The notes beneath the pieces are model-generated. The model searched no databases. It was not told where the DNA came from and saw only the letters and a program-made list of their open reading frames with translations. Both the position numbers and the translations under genes were made by a program. Positions 40,932-41,629 of a stretch of 41,629 nucleotides of DNA are shown piece after piece. The first letter of the stretch is position 1, and the number at the start of each line of letters is the position of its first letter. Origin of the DNA: UBA940 sp964464465 (GTDB taxonomy: Bacteria; Bacteroidota; Bacteroidia; Bacteroidales; Rikenellaceae); contig CAYXGF010000010.1 in assembly GCA_964464465.1 (NCBI GenBank), forward strand, positions 1-41,629, in the 5' to 3' direction.

Positions 40932-41629
40932 GATATTATTATTTTACCTATATTATATATTGCGAATGAAACGAGCCAGGCCAGCGTCGTATTGTATACG
41001 GCGGCGAATAGCGCCCACCTCCACGAGCCTGTCTCTCTCCGGATTGCGCTCAGCGATGCTATACAGGGAAAATAGAGCAGTATGAATACCATGAACGACA
41101 GAGCCGAGAGAGGTGTCCAGTCTCTCTGTCCGGTCGCGGAGCCTGATTCCGCCAGCTTCTGGCCCAGCGAAGTCTGTGAATCGGATGCCGGAGAGTCGGA
41201 GTAAAGGACTCCGAGCGTGCTGACCGTAATCTCCTTTGCGCCGATTCCGGCCAGTATCGCTATGCTTCCTTTCCAGCCTATTCCTATCGGTTCCATGACG
41301 GGCGCGCACAATCGTCCTATCTGTCCGAGATACGACTGACTCTGCTGCATGCCGGCCTCAGTTCCCTGTTCCGGCCGCGGGTAGTATGTCAGCACCCATA
41401 CTATTATGGATGCCACGAGTATCACTCCGCCCATCTTTTTCAGATACTCCTCGCCTTTTTCCCACATGTGCCTGAGCGTTGTTTTCAGAGTCGGCATGCG
41501 GTACGGCGGCAGTTCCATCACGAACGGAGTCTCGTCCTGCTTGAAAACGGACTTGCGTAGCAGCAGTGCCGTTGCCGCGGCGGCGGCTATGCCGAGCGCG
41601 TAGAGTGCGAAAAGCACCATTGCGGCGTT
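40928..41629 (-). CDS. feoB: Ferrous iron transport protein B, C-terminal part (runs off the window)
   Basis: The last 233 residues of FeoB, the GTPase-linked membrane permease for Fe2+. Visible are the membrane-domain segments ELPPYRMPTLKTTLRHMWEKGEEYLKKMGG, PVMEPIGIGWKGSIAILAGIGAKEITVSTLGVLY with the conserved gate region, and the final helices FILLYFPCIASLSAIRRETGS...AVYNTTLAWLVSF. The G-domain and first Gate lie beyond the right edge. No sign of disruption. Confidence 0.95.
   Translation of the reverse strand, partial: NAAMVLFALYALGIAAAAATALLLRKSVFKQDETPFVMELPPYRMPTLKTTLRHMWEKGEEYLKKMGGVILVASIIVWVLTYYPRPEQGTEAGMQQSQSYLGQIGRLCAPVMEPIGIGWKGSIAILAGIGAKEITVSTLGVLYSDSPASDSQTSLGQKLAESGSATGQRDWTPLSALSFMVFILLYFPCIASLSAIRRETGSWRWALFAAVYNTTLAWLVSFAIYNIGKIIIS

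Overview
The window looks like chromosome from a gut-type Bacteroidales bacterium, most like Alistipes or other Rikenellaceae. That placement is inferred from gene content and promoters; no database was consulted. Supporting signs are: promoters of the Bacteroidetes form (TTTG, about 20 bp, TAnnTTTG) before many genes; an rnf operon preceded by rseC; the order nadK-uppS-bamA-ompH-ompH diverging from pdxJ; lipoproteins with BACON domains; and BF3164/NVEALA family proteins. There are no insertion sequences, phage genes or CRISPR arrays.

Layout. 1-48: 5' part of a tRNA-Phe gene (minus strand). 229-7245: a tightly packed plus-strand operon, nadE-rseC-rnfBCDGEA, ending at a strong terminator; it joins NAD+ synthesis to the ion-pumping ferredoxin:NAD+ oxidoreductase. 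7326-9808: minus-strand Nim-like flavoprotein, GNAT acetyltransferase and a sugar MFS permease. 10032-15409: minus-strand envelope operon, nadK-uppS-bamA-ompH-ompH. 15751-18555: plus-strand pdxJ-SGNH hydrolase-cca. 18891-22720: pyrD, cinA and a hemerythrin/LuxR regulator pair. 22870-24037: a second SGNH hydrolase and a small monooxygenase-like lipoprotein, divergent. 24301-27510: an AT-richer accessory cassette of two BF3164-like propeller lipoproteins, an NVEALA peptide and a thioredoxin-like lipoprotein. 27585-31598: pheT-guaA (minus). 31754-34127: iron superoxide dismutase and a YidE/AspT-type transporter. 34215-36925: Na+/sugar symporter and a lipoprotein mutarotase. 37328-40672: a large BACON/discoidin/M60 lipoprotein, probably a mucin protease. 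40803-41629: the end of feoB and a 42-residue Cys-rich partner gene.

The most unusual structure is a family of about 75-bp tandem units upstream of nadK (15454-15733, minus strand) and pyrD (18634-18856, plus strand). Each well-preserved unit holds two hairpins and is phased so that a TTTG element and a TAYCKTTG box sit about 20-22 bp apart. The arrays therefore read as tandem promoters or promoter-like decoys ending exactly at the gene's own TATCTTTG box. Stem bases change in pairs between units, which suggests the hairpins are maintained.

Other points: NadE has Gly where the glutaminase Cys should be; PyrD has class 2 architecture but a class 1-type Cys base; RnfG carries two flavinylation-like motifs; the LuxR regulator beside the hemerythrin gene has a receiver-like domain without the phospho-acceptor Asp; and the two BF3164 paralogs share a near-identical internal block and duplicated promoters.
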